DNA from: an uncultured Lachnospiraceae bacterium
GTDB lineage: Bacteria; Bacillota; Clostridia; Lachnospirales; Lachnospiraceae
DNA: 64,000 nucleotides
Reading direction: 5' to 3'
NCBI GenBank assembly: GCA_910576815.1
Contig: CAJTKA010000005.1
Span: forward strand, 101,178-165,177
Made by a program: the position numbers and the translations under genes. Numbering within the stretch: the stretch's first letter is position 1; each line of letters starts with the position of its first letter. This document shows, piece by piece, positions 36,222-45,390 of this stretch. The notes beneath the pieces are model-generated. The model worked only from the letters and a program-made list of their open reading frames with translations. It did no database searches and was not told the DNA's origin.

Positions 36222-36277
36222 GGTCTATCTTCAATAGACCTTATATGCAGTCTATCACCAATAGACCGCTTTGTCAA
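36222..36277 (-). promoter_or_regulatory. blaI promoter with two operator dyads
   Basis: On the minus strand TTGACA (36272-36277) and TAGACT (36249-36254) are spaced by 17 bases. Two dyads of the form GTCTAT-N5-ATAGAC lie at 36250-36266, within the promoter, and at 36223-36239, just downstream of it. Both have the same half-sites, so they are probably bound by the BlaI-like protein. Confidence 0.75.
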
Positions 36278-36280
36278 GAT

Positions 36281-36314
36281 AAAACAGAAACAGGAGCGTT
36301 CTACAACGCCCCTG
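36281..36314 (-). terminator. Terminator after the amino-acid ABC operon
   Basis: On the minus strand CAGGGGCGTT pairs with AACGCTCCTG around GTAG with one mismatch; TTTCTGTTTT follows. It lies 60 bases after the ATPase stop codon and immediately before the blaI promoter. Confidence 0.75.
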
Positions 36315-36374
36315 CCAATTAGATCTCTTCTATTTATTCAATATCACGTGCTATTTTTATCAACCTCTGCCCGC

Positions 36375-37118
36375 TTACAGCACCTTACTCAAAAAGTCGA
36401 TCGTGCGCGGCTCCTTCGCATGGTTGAAGATTTCGTCGGGTGTGCCCTCCTCCACGATGTAACCGCCTTCCATAAAGATCACACGGTCGGCCACCTCTCT
36501 GGCAAAGCCGATCTCGTGGGTGACGACCACCATGGTCATACCGTCCTTCGCCAGCTCTTTCATCACGGCCAGCACCTCGCCTACCATCTCGGGATCGAGT
36601 GCGCTCGTGGGCTCGTCAAAGAGCATGATATCCGGATTCATCTCCAAAGCTCTGGCAATCGCCACACGCTGTTTCTGACCGCCGGAAAGCTGACTGGGAA
36701 AGGCTTCCGCCTTATCCGCAAGGCCCACCCGCGAAAGTAATTGCAAGGCTTTCTCCTTTGCCTCCTCCTTGGAGAGCGTCTTTAAGTGCACGGGCGCAAG
36801 CGTCATGTTCTTTAACACATTCAAGTGATTAAAGAGGTTGAAATGCTGGAAGACCATACCGATGTTTTCCCGCACTTTGTTCAAATCCGTATGTTTATCG
36901 GTCACATCGACCCCGTCCACCAGAATCTGCCCCGAAGTCACCTTTTCCAGTTGGTTCAGGCACCGCAGCAAGGTAGATTTTCCGCTGCCGGAAGGTCCGA
37001 TCAGCACGACCACCTCACCCTCCGTCACCTCCAGGCTGATGTCCTTAAGCACTTCCAGGGAACCGAAGTTTTTCTTTAAATTCTTCACCGAAATCTTGAC
37101 ATCCGTCCTATCTGCCAC
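36375..37118 (-). CDS. Polar amino-acid ABC transporter, ATPase
   Basis: 247 residues, standard for GlnQ/HisP ATPases. Walker A GPSGSGKSTLLRCLN, Q-loop MVFQHFNLFNHL, signature LSGGQKQRVAIARAL, Walker B IMLFDEPTSALD and the switch histidine in VVVTHEIGFA are all intact. It energises uptake of a polar amino acid, as shown by the permease and binding-protein genes upstream in the same operon. It overlaps the permease gene end by 11 bases. Confidence 0.95.
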   Translation of the reverse strand: MADRTDVKISVKNLKKNFGSLEVLKDISLEVTEGEVVVLIGPSGSGKSTLLRCLNQLEKVTSGQILVDGVDVTDKHTDLNKVRENIGMVFQHFNLFNHLNVLKNMTLAPVHLKTLSKEEAKEKALQLLSRVGLADKAEAFPSQLSGGQKQRVAIARALEMNPDIMLFDEPTSALDPEMVGEVLAVMKELAKDGMTMVVVTHEIGFAREVADRVIFMEGGYIVEEGTPDEIFNHAKEPRTIDFLSKVL

Positions 37119-37776
37119 GGTTGATCCTCCTCTCGATCTTCTTGGAAATCTTACTCAGTATGGTAATGACGATCAGATACATAATGCCGACGATCGCCCA
37201 TGCCTGCAAGGGCTTGAACGTATTGCCCATGACTGTCTTACCCACGTTCGTAAGTTCCGGGAATCCGATCACGGAGAGGATCGACGTATCTTTCAAGGTA
37301 ATGATGAACTGGTTGATGATCGACGGGATCATCGTGCGGATTGCCTGCGGTATCACGATCAGCGCCATCCCCGCGCCATAGGAGAGTCCAAGGCTCCTGC
37401 CCGCCTCCATCTGTCCTCTGTCCACGCTCTGGATGCCCGCCCTGACGATCTCCGCCATATACGCGCCGCAATTCATGGAAAGGGCGATCGTGCCCGCCTG
37501 CAGAGCATCCAGCTTAAAATTCGTAAACCCGAGGCTCTGGAGGGCCGTCGGTATGCCAAAGTAGATAAAATAGGCAAGCACGATCAGCGGCACGCCGCGC
37601 ACCGCGTCTACGTAGACCGTGCCGATCAAGTTAAGCGCCCTGTTATGACCCACGTTCATCAGTCCGAATATCATGCCGATAATCGAGGCAAACACCAGAG
37701 ACAACAGGCACAGCAAAAGCGTCTGCCCCATCGCTTTCAACAGCATCGCCCAGTATGTCTGAATGATCATTACCAT
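37108..37776 (-). CDS. Polar amino-acid ABC transporter, permease
   Basis: 222 residues with five or six membrane helices and the EAA loop AGRSLGLSYGAGMALIVIPQ that contacts the ATPase. The N-terminal HisM-type start (SYWAMLLKAMGQTLLLCLLS) is conserved. One permease gene only, so the transporter is likely a homodimer. Substrate not visible; a cystine or glutamine-type uptake system would fit. Confidence 0.93.
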   Translation of the reverse strand: MVMIIQTYWAMLLKAMGQTLLLCLLSLVFASIIGMIFGLMNVGHNRALNLIGTVYVDAVRGVPLIVLAYFIYFGIPTALQSLGFTNFKLDALQAGTIALSMNCGAYMAEIVRAGIQSVDRGQMEAGRSLGLSYGAGMALIVIPQAIRTMIPSIINQFIITLKDTSILSVIGFPELTNVGKTVMGNTFKPLQAWAIVGIMYLIVITILSKISKKIERRINRGR

Positions 37777-37799
37777 AAAAACACTTCTCCTTTTATGCA

Positions 37800-37826
37800 G
37801 AGAATGCCTGCTTAACAGGCATTCTC
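37800..37826 (-). other. Intercistronic stem-loop between binding protein and permease genes
   Basis: GAGAATGCCTG pairs perfectly with CAGGCATTCTC around a five-base loop. No T-run follows, so it is more likely an mRNA-stabilising or partial-attenuation hairpin that keeps the binding protein more abundant than the permease. Confidence 0.75.
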
Positions 37827-37832
37827 ACTTTG

Positions 37833-38603
37833 TTACTCTCCTAAGTACTTCGCGATGATCTCGTCGTACTTGCCGTTTGCCTTGATGTTCGCAAGACCCG
37901 CATTGAACTTATCGAGAAGTTCCTGATTATCTTTATTCATAATGGCAAAGCCGTAAGGCGCGCCGTCGCTCTCCATCCCGGACGGGATCACCAGCGCCAG
38001 ACCGCCGGTCTTGATGGAATCCGCCATGATCGGCGTATCTTCCACGCAGGCAGCGGAATTGCCAAGAATCACATCCTGATACATGGTCGGCGAATCATCG
38101 AACACGGTCGTGGTGAAACCGTACTGATCTTTCAGGCTCTCCGCAAAGTCCATGCCCGCAGTACCGTTCTTGACCGCCACATTCTTGCCCGCAAGGTCCT
38201 CAAAGGAAGTCACGTCGCTGCCCTCGGGAAGTACGAAGGTCTGCGTCGCATTGTAGTAGCCGTCAGAGAAGATCCAGCCGGAATCAATACGCTCCTGCTT
38301 AATGGTAGCGCCCGCGATCAGGCCGTCCGCCTGACCTGCCTGCACTGCCGCCACAGCCGCATCCCAGCCGAGGCTCTGCAGTTCATACTCAAATCCCTGG
38401 TCCTCCGCGATCGCCGCCAGGATATCCACGTCGATGCCAACAAATTCGCCGTTTTCATTGGTGAACTCGAAAGGCCGAAACACCGTATCCGTCGCGATCA
38501 CATACTTTTTGCCGCTGCCACCCTGACCGCCGCAGGCCGTTATGCTCAGTGTTATAGCGGTAAGCAGCGCAACTGCCGTTACTTTTTTGATTAATTTTTT
38601 CAT
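37833..38603 (-). CDS. Polar amino-acid ABC transporter, lipoprotein binding protein
   Basis: 256 residues. A lipoprotein signal (KKVTAVALLTAITLSITACG, lipobox LSITAC) anchors it to the outer face of the membrane. The rest is a class-3 solute-binding domain, with KYVIATDTVFRPFEFTNENG at the start and GSDVTSFEDLAGKNVAVKNG at the hinge. It captures the amino acid for the permease. It is the first gene of the operon and has a near-consensus promoter at 38651-38679. Confidence 0.94.
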   Translation of the reverse strand: MKKLIKKVTAVALLTAITLSITACGGQGGSGKKYVIATDTVFRPFEFTNENGEFVGIDVDILAAIAEDQGFEYELQSLGWDAAVAAVQAGQADGLIAGATIKQERIDSGWIFSDGYYNATQTFVLPEGSDVTSFEDLAGKNVAVKNGTAGMDFAESLKDQYGFTTTVFDDSPTMYQDVILGNSAACVEDTPIMADSIKTGGLALVIPSGMESDGAPYGFAIMNKDNQELLDKFNAGLANIKANGKYDEIIAKYLGE

Positions 38604-38650
38604 ACTTTACTCCTCCTTGCCCAATCCATTTTGCCTTTTTATAATTCCAT

Positions 38651-38679
38651 AGTATAAAAAGATTCTTTTTGAATGTCAA
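38651..38679 (-). promoter_or_regulatory. Promoter of the amino-acid ABC operon
   Basis: On the minus strand TTGACA and TATACT are spaced by 17 bases; the ATG of the binding protein is about 48 bases downstream. Confidence 0.78.
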
Positions 38680-38716
38680 GGAAAATTTGTATCATTGTAT
38701 ACAATATCATGTGTTA

Positions 38717-39307
38717 TCATATATCCTGCGCCGCCGCCACGATCAACTCCACGACACGGTCTAAGCCCAACTTCTCCGTATTCAGCGTCAGATCAAAGTT
38801 ACGGGCATCGCCGTAAGCGCACTTGGTATAGTACTCACAGTAACGCTTTCTTGCCTTATCCACCGCACGCACATCGCTCGCCACCTGATCGGCCGGGACC
38901 TGATCCATCATTCTGGTCATCCGTTTCACGCGCCAGTCAAAGCCCGCGTGAATGAAGACATTCAGGCAGTGGTCAAACTCCTTTAAGATATAATCCCCGT
39001 TTCTGCCCACGATCACACAGCTCTCCTTGTTTGCCAACTCCCTGATGGCATCGCGCTGTGCCTGCCAGAGTTCCTCATCCAGAGGCTTATTGTAAAAGTC
39101 AAAGAGACTCTGCGCAAAACCAAAGTTTTTCGGCACCCGCTCGTCCCACTTGCGCACCTGCACCGGATCAAGATTTTTTCCGGAAACGGCAGTCTTCAAA
39201 ATGATATCCTTGTCGTAGTACTCGATTTCCAGGGCTTTCGCCACCCGCTTGCCGATCTCGCCGCCACCCGCGCCAAATTCCCGTCCGATTGTGATGATTT
39301 TTCTCAT
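38717..39307 (-). CDS. Cytidylate kinase-like protein
   Basis: 196 residues. The P-loop is ITIGREFGAGGGEIGKRVAKAL, typical of the cytidylate-kinase-like family (GREFGSGG) seen in Clostridia beside true Cmk enzymes. FGFAQSLFDFYNKPLDEELW and VIVGRNGDYILKE match the family. It is expected to phosphorylate a nucleotide or a small molecule; the substrate is unknown. It lies alone between the ABC operon and the structured element after polC. Confidence 0.85.
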   Translation of the reverse strand: MRKIITIGREFGAGGGEIGKRVAKALEIEYYDKDIILKTAVSGKNLDPVQVRKWDERVPKNFGFAQSLFDFYNKPLDEELWQAQRDAIRELANKESCVIVGRNGDYILKEFDHCLNVFIHAGFDWRVKRMTRMMDQVPADQVASDVRAVDKARKRYCEYYTKCAYGDARNFDLTLNTEKLGLDRVVELIVAAAQDI

Positions 39308-39333
39308 CGAATTCTCCTTCCCTATTTATATTT

Positions 39334-39484
39334 GTTCAGCACACGCCATTCGCAAAACGCGCTTTCAGCGCTCTCCGCTGCTTTGCAGCTCCTTTTTCTC
39401 ATAAACAGGCGTTCCCTCAGACCATCATCTTCCTGTCAAATTCGTGCAAGCACGATTTGCCTGGCAGATTCGGTCTGGCTGAAC
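39334..39484. repeat. Branched multi-hairpin intergenic element
   Basis: The ends GTTCAGC (39334-39340) and GCTGAAC (39478-39484) pair perfectly. One branch is closed by ACGCC/GGCGT (39343-39347 with 39408-39412) and encloses GCGC-tttca-GCGC (39359-39371) and GCTGC-ttt-GCAGC (39377-39389). The second branch is closed by CAGACC/GGTCTG (39418-39423 with 39472-39477) and encloses CAAATTCGTGC/GCACGATTTG. The form is that of the element at 13673-13815, and TAAC-NN-TTCAGCC is shared. It lies between the polC stop and the next minus-strand gene. It may be an interspersed structured repeat or a processing structure of the polC mRNA. Confidence 0.6.
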
Positions 39485-39486
39485 TG

Positions 39487-42400
39487 TTATGCTAAGTCAA
39501 AGATACTGATCTGATTGGACTCCGGCAGATTCCCCAAAAGTCCCAGCCGATCCATCAGGTCGGTGATCGACTTCGACGCCTTCGTGCGGTCTCTGAAATC
39601 GTCCTTACTGAGGAACGGTCCGTCCTTTGCCGCCTCCACGATGGCATCCGCCGCGCGGTCCCCCAGACCGTCGATACTGGTCAGGGAAGGCATCAGCTTG
39701 CCGTTCACGATCTGGAACAGCTTGGCCTGCGCCGAAAAGATGTCGATGGGCGTAAAGGTAAAGCCTCTCGCATACATCTCCTGCACGATCTTCATATCCT
39801 TATAGGAATCCTGCTCCTTCTTGGAAAGCTCGTCGTCACGCCGCTTATAATCCGCCATGATGCGTTCCAGATGGGCCTGTCCCTGGCACATGAGCTCGTA
39901 GGAAAAGGCCGAGGCGCGGATACTGAAATAGGCCGCGTAATAAGCTAACGGATAATTGATCTTACAATAGGCGATACGCCAGGCCATCATCACATAAGCT
40001 GCCGCGTGTGCCTTGGGGAACATGTACTTGATCTTCTTGCAGGAGCCAATGTACCAGTCCGGCACCTCCTTTTCCTTCATAGCTGCGATCCACTCGTCCT
40101 TTAAGCCCTTGCCTTTACGCACGCTCTCCATGATGGTAAAGGACAGGGAGGGCTCCACCCCCTGCTGCATCAGGTAAATCATGATATCGTCACGGCAGCA
40201 GATGGCCGTGGAAATGGTCGCCAGTCCTTCCTCGATCAGTGTCTGCGCGTTGCCAAGCCACACGTCCGTGCCGTGGGAAAGGCCCGAAATACGCACCAGA
40301 TCCGTGAAACACTTGGGCTTGGCGTCGATCACCATCTGGATGACAAACTCCGTGCCAAACTCCGGGATTCCCAGACACCCCAGCTTGCAGCCGCCGATCT
40401 GCTCCGGCGTGATCCCCAGCGCTTCCGTCGACTGGAACAGCGACATCACGCCCTTATCATCCAGCGGGATCGTCACGGGGTCAAGTCCCGTCAGATCCTG
40501 CAGCATACGGATCATCGTTGGATCATCATGCCCGAGGATATCTAATTTCAACAGATTATGGTCGATAGAGTGATAATCAAAATGCGTTGTGACGATATCC
40601 GTGTCCATATCATTGGCGGGATGCTGTACCGGGGTGAAAGAATTGATATCCTCTCCCACAGGCAGCACCACGATGCCGCCGGGATGCTGGCCCGTGCTCC
40701 TGCGGATGCCCGTACAGCCCGCTACGATGCGGTTGATCTCACAGACGCGTTTATGTTTTCCCCTCTCCTCGTAATAGTTTTTCACATAGCCGTAGGCCGT
40801 CTTGTCCGCCAGCGTGCCGATCGTGCCCGCACGGTAAGTCTGGCCGTTTCCAAAAATCACTTCCGTGTACTTGTGTGCCTTACTCTGGTACTCTCCCGAG
40901 AAATTGAGGTCGATATCCGGCTCCTTGTCTCCTTTAAAACCAAGGAAGGTCTCAAAGGGAATGTCGAAGCCCTCTTTATTCAAAGGCGTGCCGCAGACCG
41001 GGCAGTCCTTGTCCGGCATATCGCAGCCTGCGCCGCCGCCGTAAGCCTTTACTTCGTCGGAATCAAAGTCATAATAATGGCATTGCGGGCATAAGTAGTG
41101 AGGGCTTAGGGAGTTCACCTCCGTGATCCCCGCCATATTCGCTACAAAGGAGCTGCCCACGGAGCCGCGGGAACCCACCAGATAACCGTCCTCTACGGAT
41201 TTCCACACCAATTTCTGTGCAATGATGTACATCACCGCAAAACCGTTGGAAATAATGGAGTTTAGCTCCTTTTGCAGTCTGTCCTCTACGATCTGCGGCA
41301 GCGTCTCCCCGTAGAGCTCATGGGCCCTGTTGTAGCAGATCTCCGTTAGCTGCTTATCGCTGTCCGCAATCACGGGCGGGCATTTGTCGGGGCGCACCGG
41401 CGACATGACCTCGATCATATCTGCGATCAGGTTTGTATTAGTGATGACCACTTCCTCTGCCTTATCGCTGCCCAGATAGGCAAATTCCTCCAGCATCTCC
41501 TCCGTGGTGCGGAAATATAAGGGCGCCTGATTGTCCGCATCGGGGAAGCCCTGCCCCGCCATGATGATACGGCGGTAGACCTCATCCTCGGGATTTAAGA
41601 AGTGCACGTCACAGGTCGCAACGATCGGTTTCTGAAACTGCTCGCCCAGCCGCACAATCTTACGGTTGATCTCTTTGATATCCTCCATGGACTGCACGGT
41701 GGGCACCCGCTCCGACTCGATCATGTACTGATTATTGCCTAACGGCTGGATTTCCAGGTAATCATAAAAGTTGACCAGCCTGGCGATCTCCGCCTCGGAC
41801 TTTTGCTCCAAAAGGGCACGGTAAAGCTCTCCCGCCTCGCAGGCACTCCCAAGGATCAGTCCCTCCCTGTACTGCGCAAGCAGGCTTTTGGGGATTCTGG
41901 GTCGCCCCGGCCGTCCCGCAAAGTAGGTCAAATGCGATTCCGACACCAGACGGTAGAGATTCATGCGGCCCACATTGTTCTTGGCCAAAATGATGGCATG
42001 ATAGGTAGGCAGTTTGCCAATGATCTGCGGACTCGCCTTTCCTCTCTCATTGATCTGCGAAAGGGTCGTGATCCCCTCCTTTGCCATCATGGGAATCAGT
42101 TTGACAAAGATCTCCGCCGTCGCCTCCGCGTCGTCCACCGCCCGATGGTGGTTTTCCAGCGATACATTTAACGTCTTTGCCACCGCGTCCAGCGTATGTT
42201 TCTTCTGGTTCGGCAAAAGCAGCCTGGCAATCCCCACGGTATCCACGTAGGTAAAGTCGTGGGCAATGCCCTGTCTGTTACAGTTTTCCATAATAAAGCT
42301 CATATCGAACTGTGCATTGTGGGCCACCAAAATACAGTCCCCGCAGAAAGCCAGAAACTGCGGGAGCACCGTATCGATCTGCTCCGCCCCCATTACCATA

Positions 42401-44154
42401 TCATCTGTTATTCCTGTCAGTTTCTCAATCTCAAAAGGGATGGGCACCAACGGATCGACAAAGGTGGAAAAGCGGTCCACGATCTTTCCGCCGCTCACTT
42501 TCACCGCACCGATCTCAATGATCCTGTTCTGCGTAGGGGAAAAGCCCGTGGTCTCGATATCAAAGACCACAAAGTCCGCCCCGAAATCCTGTCCCTTCTC
42601 ATTGGCGGCGATCTCGTGCAGATCGTCCACCAGATAAGCCTCTACGCCATAGATCACCTTGAAAAAGCCCTGCTTATCAGGCTCCGGCTCTCCCGCCTCC
42701 TTGCAGCGGTTCTTCTCCGCCTTCCACAGATCCTCCCACACATGGTTGGCATCAGGAAAGGACTGCACCACGCCGTGATCGGTGATGGCAATGGCAGGAT
42801 GCCCCCACTTGTAGGCCCGCTTTACGATATCCTTTGCCTCGGAGACCCCGTCCATATCGCTCATCTTCGTATGGCAGTGCAGCTCCACCCGCTTCCTGAT
42901 GCTTCGATCCTCTCTGGAGGTGGTAAAGTCCGTGATTTTCTTGATTCCGGCTAAGGAGCTGATAGTCAGTTCGTGGTCAAACTTATCTACTGCCGTCATA
43001 CCTTTGAGTTTGACAAAGGTTCCTTCTTTCATAACATCCGTTATTTCTTTAACCTGCTCATTATGTACAAAAAACTTCACCGTCATGGTGTCCGTAAAGT
43101 CCGTGACGTCATAGATGAGGATCGTCCTCTCGTTCTTGATCTCCCGCTTATCCATACGGATCACTTTGCCGCGGATGACCACCTCACCCATCTCCCCGAT
43201 AATATCTTCCATGGGAATGGCATCCTCGTCAAAATCTCTGCCATAGATGACGTCGGGATTGTCTGAGCGCTTGAGAGCGCGCTTGAAATCCGACTTTTTG
43301 CCGCCGTCCGCCCATTTCCCTTTCTTTGACGGAGCAGGTACGGACATGACGGAGACGGCAGATTTGCCCGTCGAAACCGCACCTGTCGGGTCGCCCTGGG
43401 CCGTTTTTGCACCCGCAAAATCTCCGCCCGCTGCCACGCCTGCAAGCTCCCCTCGTTCTGATCCCGCATCTGCAAAGTCAGGAAGTCCGGATGACGCCGC
43501 TCGCGTGCCGTTTTCAATATCACCCACTATGTTATCCCGCAGGGCAACAAGGTCAGCCCCTTTCTCACGCACGGCATACCCTGCCCTCGCCGAGATCTCC
43601 GCCACCTGCATGGCAAGACGGTGCTCGTCCTCCTCGCGCCGCTTTCCCGCAGGCCGCTCCTTATAGACGATATCGACTCGCACGGGGATTCCACAACGCT
43701 CGTTAAATATTTTTTCCAGAATCCTCACCAGCTCCTGCGACTTCTCATGCCCAAGCACCGTATCCTCCACGGTCAGCCGCAGCATATCGCCCGAAAACGC
43801 AAGATCCGCCCGCTTGAAAAGATTATATTCCACAGGGGACGCCTCCTTCAATTCCAGAAGGACGCTCTCCCCGTAGGCATCCATCAGCTTTTCAGGATCA
43901 TACTGGGAAGAAAGCGTAAAATGCTCATAAAACTTGACCGTGACGGGCATATTGGGGAAAAACTGCCTGCCGATCTCCCGCTCCACACGATAAACATCCT
44001 CCTTGGCGATCAGATGCTCGGAAGCAATGTAGACGCGCAAAAAGTCCTTCCGCTTCGTGCTGGTCACCTTCTCCACCGTGACCTTCTCGAACAGATCCTT
44101 TAACCCCGTATCCAGTTTCAAGGTTGGAAAGACCTCAAAAAATGTTTTACTCAT
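39487..44154 (-). CDS. polC: DNA polymerase III alpha subunit, PolC type
   Basis: 1555 residues, about 110 longer than usual. It is the replicative polymerase of low-G+C Gram-positive bacteria with built-in proofreading. Domains in order: N-terminal domain; OB fold (VVIRGKVIRMDKREIKNERT); PHP domain (VELHCHTKMSDMDGV) interrupted by the exonuclease domain (FVVFDIETTGFSPTQNRIIE, then HNAQFDMSFIMEN and HHRAVDDAEATAEI); polymerase core with a zinc-binding stretch (CPQCHYYDFD...CPVCG) and LPVGEDINSFTPVQ; C-terminal DNA-binding part. A Gly/Ala-rich insert of about 85 residues lies near residues 205-290, before the OB fold. The start overlaps ispG by 8 bases. Confidence 0.97.
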   Translation of the reverse strand: MSKTFFEVFPTLKLDTGLKDLFEKVTVEKVTSTKRKDFLRVYIASEHLIAKEDVYRVEREIGRQFFPNMPVTVKFYEHFTLSSQYDPEKLMDAYGESVLLELKEASPVEYNLFKRADLAFSGDMLRLTVEDTVLGHEKSQELVRILEKIFNERCGIPVRVDIVYKERPAGKRREEDEHRLAMQVAEISARAGYAVREKGADLVALRDNIVGDIENGTRAASSGLPDFADAGSERGELAGVAAGGDFAGAKTAQGDPTGAVSTGKSAVSVMSVPAPSKKGKWADGGKKSDFKRALKRSDNPDVIYGRDFDEDAIPMEDIIGEMGEVVIRGKVIRMDKREIKNERTILIYDVTDFTDTMTVKFFVHNEQVKEITDVMKEGTFVKLKGMTAVDKFDHELTISSLAGIKKITDFTTSREDRSIRKRVELHCHTKMSDMDGVSEAKDIVKRAYKWGHPAIAITDHGVVQSFPDANHVWEDLWKAEKNRCKEAGEPEPDKQGFFKVIYGVEAYLVDDLHEIAANEKGQDFGADFVVFDIETTGFSPTQNRIIEIGAVKVSGGKIVDRFSTFVDPLVPIPFEIEKLTGITDDMVMGAEQIDTVLPQFLAFCGDCILVAHNAQFDMSFIMENCNRQGIAHDFTYVDTVGIARLLLPNQKKHTLDAVAKTLNVSLENHHRAVDDAEATAEIFVKLIPMMAKEGITTLSQINERGKASPQIIGKLPTYHAIILAKNNVGRMNLYRLVSESHLTYFAGRPGRPRIPKSLLAQYREGLILGSACEAGELYRALLEQKSEAEIARLVNFYDYLEIQPLGNNQYMIESERVPTVQSMEDIKEINRKIVRLGEQFQKPIVATCDVHFLNPEDEVYRRIIMAGQGFPDADNQAPLYFRTTEEMLEEFAYLGSDKAEEVVITNTNLIADMIEVMSPVRPDKCPPVIADSDKQLTEICYNRAHELYGETLPQIVEDRLQKELNSIISNGFAVMYIIAQKLVWKSVEDGYLVGSRGSVGSSFVANMAGITEVNSLSPHYLCPQCHYYDFDSDEVKAYGGGAGCDMPDKDCPVCGTPLNKEGFDIPFETFLGFKGDKEPDIDLNFSGEYQSKAHKYTEVIFGNGQTYRAGTIGTLADKTAYGYVKNYYEERGKHKRVCEINRIVAGCTGIRRSTGQHPGGIVVLPVGEDINSFTPVQHPANDMDTDIVTTHFDYHSIDHNLLKLDILGHDDPTMIRMLQDLTGLDPVTIPLDDKGVMSLFQSTEALGITPEQIGGCKLGCLGIPEFGTEFVIQMVIDAKPKCFTDLVRISGLSHGTDVWLGNAQTLIEEGLATISTAICCRDDIMIYLMQQGVEPSLSFTIMESVRKGKGLKDEWIAAMKEKEVPDWYIGSCKKIKYMFPKAHAAAYVMMAWRIAYCKINYPLAYYAAYFSIRASAFSYELMCQGQAHLERIMADYKRRDDELSKKEQDSYKDMKIVQEMYARGFTFTPIDIFSAQAKLFQIVNGKLMPSLTSIDGLGDRAADAIVEAAKDGPFLSKDDFRDRTKASKSITDLMDRLGLLGNLPESNQISIFDLA

Positions 44155-45208
44155 TCCAGTGTAAAAGCTCCTCCCGCAGTGTATCCAAGAGCTGCTCCTC
44201 CGGCACCTTTCTCACGATCTCACCCTTTTTGATCAGCAGGCCCTCGCCAATACCGCCCGCAATACCGATATCGGCTTCTCTGGCCTCACCCGGCCCGTTC
44301 ACCGCGCAGCCCATGACCGCCACCTTGATATCCAGAGAAATATCCTGCACCATCTCCTCCACCTTTGTGGCCAGCCCAATGAGGTCGATCTTCGTCCTGC
44401 CGCAGGTCGGACAGGAAACCACCTCGATACCGCCCTTTCTCAGACCCAAAGTCTTCAAGATCAGCTTGGCCGACTTGATTTCTTCCACAGGATCCCCCGT
44501 CAGGGACACACGGATCGTATCGCCGATGCCCTGATTCAAAATAATACCCAGACCTACCGCCGATTTGATATTGCCGCTTGTCACCGTTCCTGATTCCGTG
44601 ATCCCCACATGCAGGGGATAGTTCGTCTTGGCCGCCAAAAGCTCATGCGCCTTCACGCACATCATCACGTCAGAAGATTTGATACTGATGACCAGATTGT
44701 CATAACTGCAGTCCTCGATGATCCTCACCTTGTCAAGGGCGCTCTCCACAATACCTTCCGCCGTCACGCCGTGATGCTTTTCTACCAGTTCGCGCTCCAG
44801 AGAGCCGCTGTTTACCCCCACACGAATGGGAATCCCGCGCTCCTTTGCAACCGCGACCACCGCTGCCACCTTCTCGCTGCCACCGATGTTGCCTGGATTG
44901 ATGCGGATCTTGTCGGCACCGTTCTCCATGGCGGCAATGGCCATCCGATAATCAAAGTGAATGTCCGCCACCAGCGGGATATGGATCTGTTTCTTGATTT
45001 CGGCAAGCGCACGCGCCGCCGCCCCGTCCGGCACCGTACAGCGTATGATCTCGCAGCCTGCCTGCTCCAGCCGCAGGATCTGCGCCACCGTCGCCTCCAC
45101 ATCCTGCGTGGGCGTATTAGTCATGGATTGGATGAGGATCGGATTTCCCCCGCCGATCTTCCTATCCCCTATGGTAATGACCTTCGTCTGTTCTCTATGC
45201 GTTCCCAT
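44147..45208 (-). CDS. ispG: (E)-4-hydroxy-3-methylbut-2-enyl-diphosphate synthase
   Basis: 353 residues, the short bacterial type of IspG. It reduces methylerythritol cyclodiphosphate to HMBPP in the non-mevalonate isoprenoid pathway with a 4Fe-4S cluster. Cluster cysteines are in VVSCPTCGRTKID and VAVMGCAVNGPGEA. N-terminal blocks are GGGNPILIQSMTNTPTQDV and LVADIHFDYRMAI. It follows dxr in the same gene cluster, so two pathway enzymes are encoded within 5 kb. Confidence 0.96.
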   Translation of the reverse strand: MGTHREQTKVITIGDRKIGGGNPILIQSMTNTPTQDVEATVAQILRLEQAGCEIIRCTVPDGAAARALAEIKKQIHIPLVADIHFDYRMAIAAMENGADKIRINPGNIGGSEKVAAVVAVAKERGIPIRVGVNSGSLERELVEKHHGVTAEGIVESALDKVRIIEDCSYDNLVISIKSSDVMMCVKAHELLAAKTNYPLHVGITESGTVTSGNIKSAVGLGIILNQGIGDTIRVSLTGDPVEEIKSAKLILKTLGLRKGGIEVVSCPTCGRTKIDLIGLATKVEEMVQDISLDIKVAVMGCAVNGPGEAREADIGIAGGIGEGLLIKKGEIVRKVPEEQLLDTLREELLHWNE

Positions 45209-45250
45209 ATTACTCTCCCCAGATTCTAATAAAACTCATCGCTATGCCAC

Positions 45251-45390
45251 TATAATTGTGCAATAGTATAATCATAAGCAGACCCTTGGAAAATGCCGGT
45301 ACCTAACGAGGTATTTACGAGTTTAGTACTGCTGCATTTGACGGAGCGAAAGCGCGTCTGCGTTGATTATGCTATTTGTACAATTATAAT
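45251..45390. repeat. Near-complete inverted repeat, MITE-like
   Basis: A 140-base element between the kinase stop codon and ispG. Terminal arms of about 35 bases (45251-45285 and 45355-45390) match at roughly 30 of 36 positions, with one insertion each. The symmetry continues inside: AAATGC with GCATTT, then GTACCTAA with TTTAGTAC. It can fold as one long hairpin centred near 45320. This is typical of miniature inverted-repeat elements; no coding capacity. Confidence 0.6.

Noticed and set aside
43247..43666. Open frames opposite polC and its insert
   Set aside because: They are shadows of the Gly/Ala-rich insert, without start signals.
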